Positions 35,190-64,000 of a DNA stretch of 64,000 nt are shown here, one piece after another. The DNA lies in assembly GCA_916048095.2 (NCBI GenBank), contig OU696587.1, forward strand, positions 3,310,579 to 3,374,578. Reading direction: 5' to 3'. This DNA is from Sacculina carcini (Eukaryota > Arthropoda > Thecostraca > Sacculinidae). The position numbers and the translations under genes are program-made. Positions within the stretch are counted from its first letter, which is position 1. Every line of letters begins with the position of its first letter. A model generated the notes under the pieces. It searched no databases. It worked only from the letters and a program-made list of their open reading frames with translations, and was not told the origin of the DNA.

Positions 35190-35620
35190 AGTAAGTGAGT
35201 GAGTGAGTGAGTGAGTGAGCGAGTGAGTGAGTGAGTGAGTTAGTGAGTTAGTGAGTGAGTTATTGAGTGAGTGAGTTAGCGAGTGAGTGAGTGAGTTAGT
35301 GAGTGAGTGAGTGAGTTAGTGAGTGAGTGAGAGAGAGAGTTAGTGAGTGAGTGAGTTAGTGAGTGAGTGAGAGAGTTAGCGAGTGAGTGAGTTAGCGAGT
35401 GAGTTAGAGAATTAGTGAGTGAGTGAGTGAGTTAGCGAGTGAGTTAGTGAATGGGTTATTGAGTGAGTGAGTTAGCGAATGAGTGAGTGAGTGGGTGAAT
35501 GAGTGAGTGAGTGGGTGAGTGAGTTAGTGAATGAGTGAGTGAGTGAGTGAGTTAGCGAATGAGTGAGTGAGTGGGTGAATGAGTGAGTGAGTGGGTTAGT
35601 GAAGGAGTGAGTGAGTGAGA
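35190..35620. repeat. (GTGA)n tetranucleotide array
   Basis: About 430 bp of GTGA/GAGT repeats with GTTA, GCGA and GAGA variants. On the topoisomerase strand it is (CTCA)n, starting about 15 bp after the splice donor of the last recognised exon. Confidence 0.95.
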
Positions 35621-35634
35621 TGAGAATGTGTTAC

Positions 35635-63340
<27,706 letters not shown>

Positions 63341-63360
63341 CTGCACACACACCCACATAC

Positions 63361-64000
63361 ACACACATACACATGTACAATATCTGTGTGTGTAGTGAGT
63401 GTAATTGAAATTGTCTATTTTATACGTGTATTACATCTATCTATGTATTATATTTGTATCTATTGCATGTGTACATCTGTGTGTATGTGACTGTGAATGT
63501 GTCCATGCACATATGCATTTTTCTAATACAATTTATATAATACAATGAAAAAGACATTTGGCGATTGCAATAAATGAAGTATTATTATTACCAGTAAGGC
63601 GCCGTGTTCGGCGATGAACGAGCGAGCACGAAGCTATCATATGTAATCAAACTTTGTCGTAAATGCATTTGTCTAAATAAATTTATATTTCCATGAATTA
63701 TCTTCATTTTGCATTTCGAGCCAAGGTAATGACGTTGACCCTATTACAGCAGTTTATGTGTAGCCTAAATCACCTGGCATTACCCAATGACTAATGGGCA
63801 CTGACATGATTCTGCGTTGAACCCACACACGACAGGATGGTCGGGGCTACCCATCCCAGCCATCAAAAAGCATGGGCAAAGTTTTCTGCTAAATTATAAG
63901 AGGGCATATGGCACGTGCCACGTGCCACAGTGGGCACTGACATGATTCGGCATAGTCTCATTCGCAGCAGGAAGGATGAGACTACCCAACAAAAACATGC
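63361..64000. other. Topoisomerase intron or unassigned repeat
   Basis: No exon recognised. A phrase GGGCACTGACATGATTCxGC occurs twice (63797 and 63932), each followed by an ACCCA-type block, so this is probably the edge of another repeat. Confidence 0.35.

Noticed and set aside
35190-35620. CRISPR-like array
   Set aside because: Tetranucleotide simple repeat without spacers.

Overview
The window is animal nuclear DNA. It has spliced genes with GT-AG introns, very abundant (TG)n/(CA)n and (TA)n microsatellites, and a mixed load of CR1/L2- and Jockey-like LINEs and pogo/Tigger, piggyBac, hAT and mariner DNA transposons. Nothing fixes the phylum. Short introns (about 180-730 bp where not invaded) and the transposon mix suggest an invertebrate or early-branching chordate genome, but this is inference. 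I saw no LTR element, tRNA, rRNA or CRISPR array.

Only two host genes can be read with confidence. (1) A DNA topoisomerase II gene lies on the minus strand. Fourteen exons between 63340 and 35635 splice into 818 uninterrupted codons, from the start of the TOPRIM domain through the catalytic tyrosine to the start of the C-terminal tail. The ATPase half lies beyond the right edge. The rest of the tail, and the 3' end, were not found. (2) A single-exon, secreted vanin/biotinidase-type amidohydrolase lies on the plus strand (15933-17540) with an intact Glu-Lys-Cys triad.

Layout: 1-4290 and 8175-12112 are two copies of one repeat element with a degenerate array of a GC-rich motif; the first copy is split by a 5'-truncated but open LINE (775-3462). 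5309-8008 holds inverted-repeat elements. 12236-13448 holds two hAT relics. 13449-17700 is the vanin locus. 20150-25190 is a decayed LINE with a Tigger element in its 3' UTR. 25801-34587 is a nest of piggyBac and hAT elements. 35190-63340 is the topoisomerase gene; its 16 kb and 3.3 kb introns hold most of the remaining transposons, including four hAT copies, a fold-back MITE, a reverse transcriptase with a nuclease-like C-terminus, and a mariner relic.

The most unusual host signal is in the topoisomerase gene. At about ten of its fourteen 3' splice sites a (TG)n microsatellite stands where a polypyrimidine tract is expected. One 187-bp intron has (CA)n at its 5' end and (TG)n at its 3' end, which could pair and bridge the intron. 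The clearest transposon signals are matching 8-bp duplications around the hAT copies, an empty-site paralogue for the LINE at 775, and a piggyBac-like element with five spaced copies of one 14-bp palindrome.
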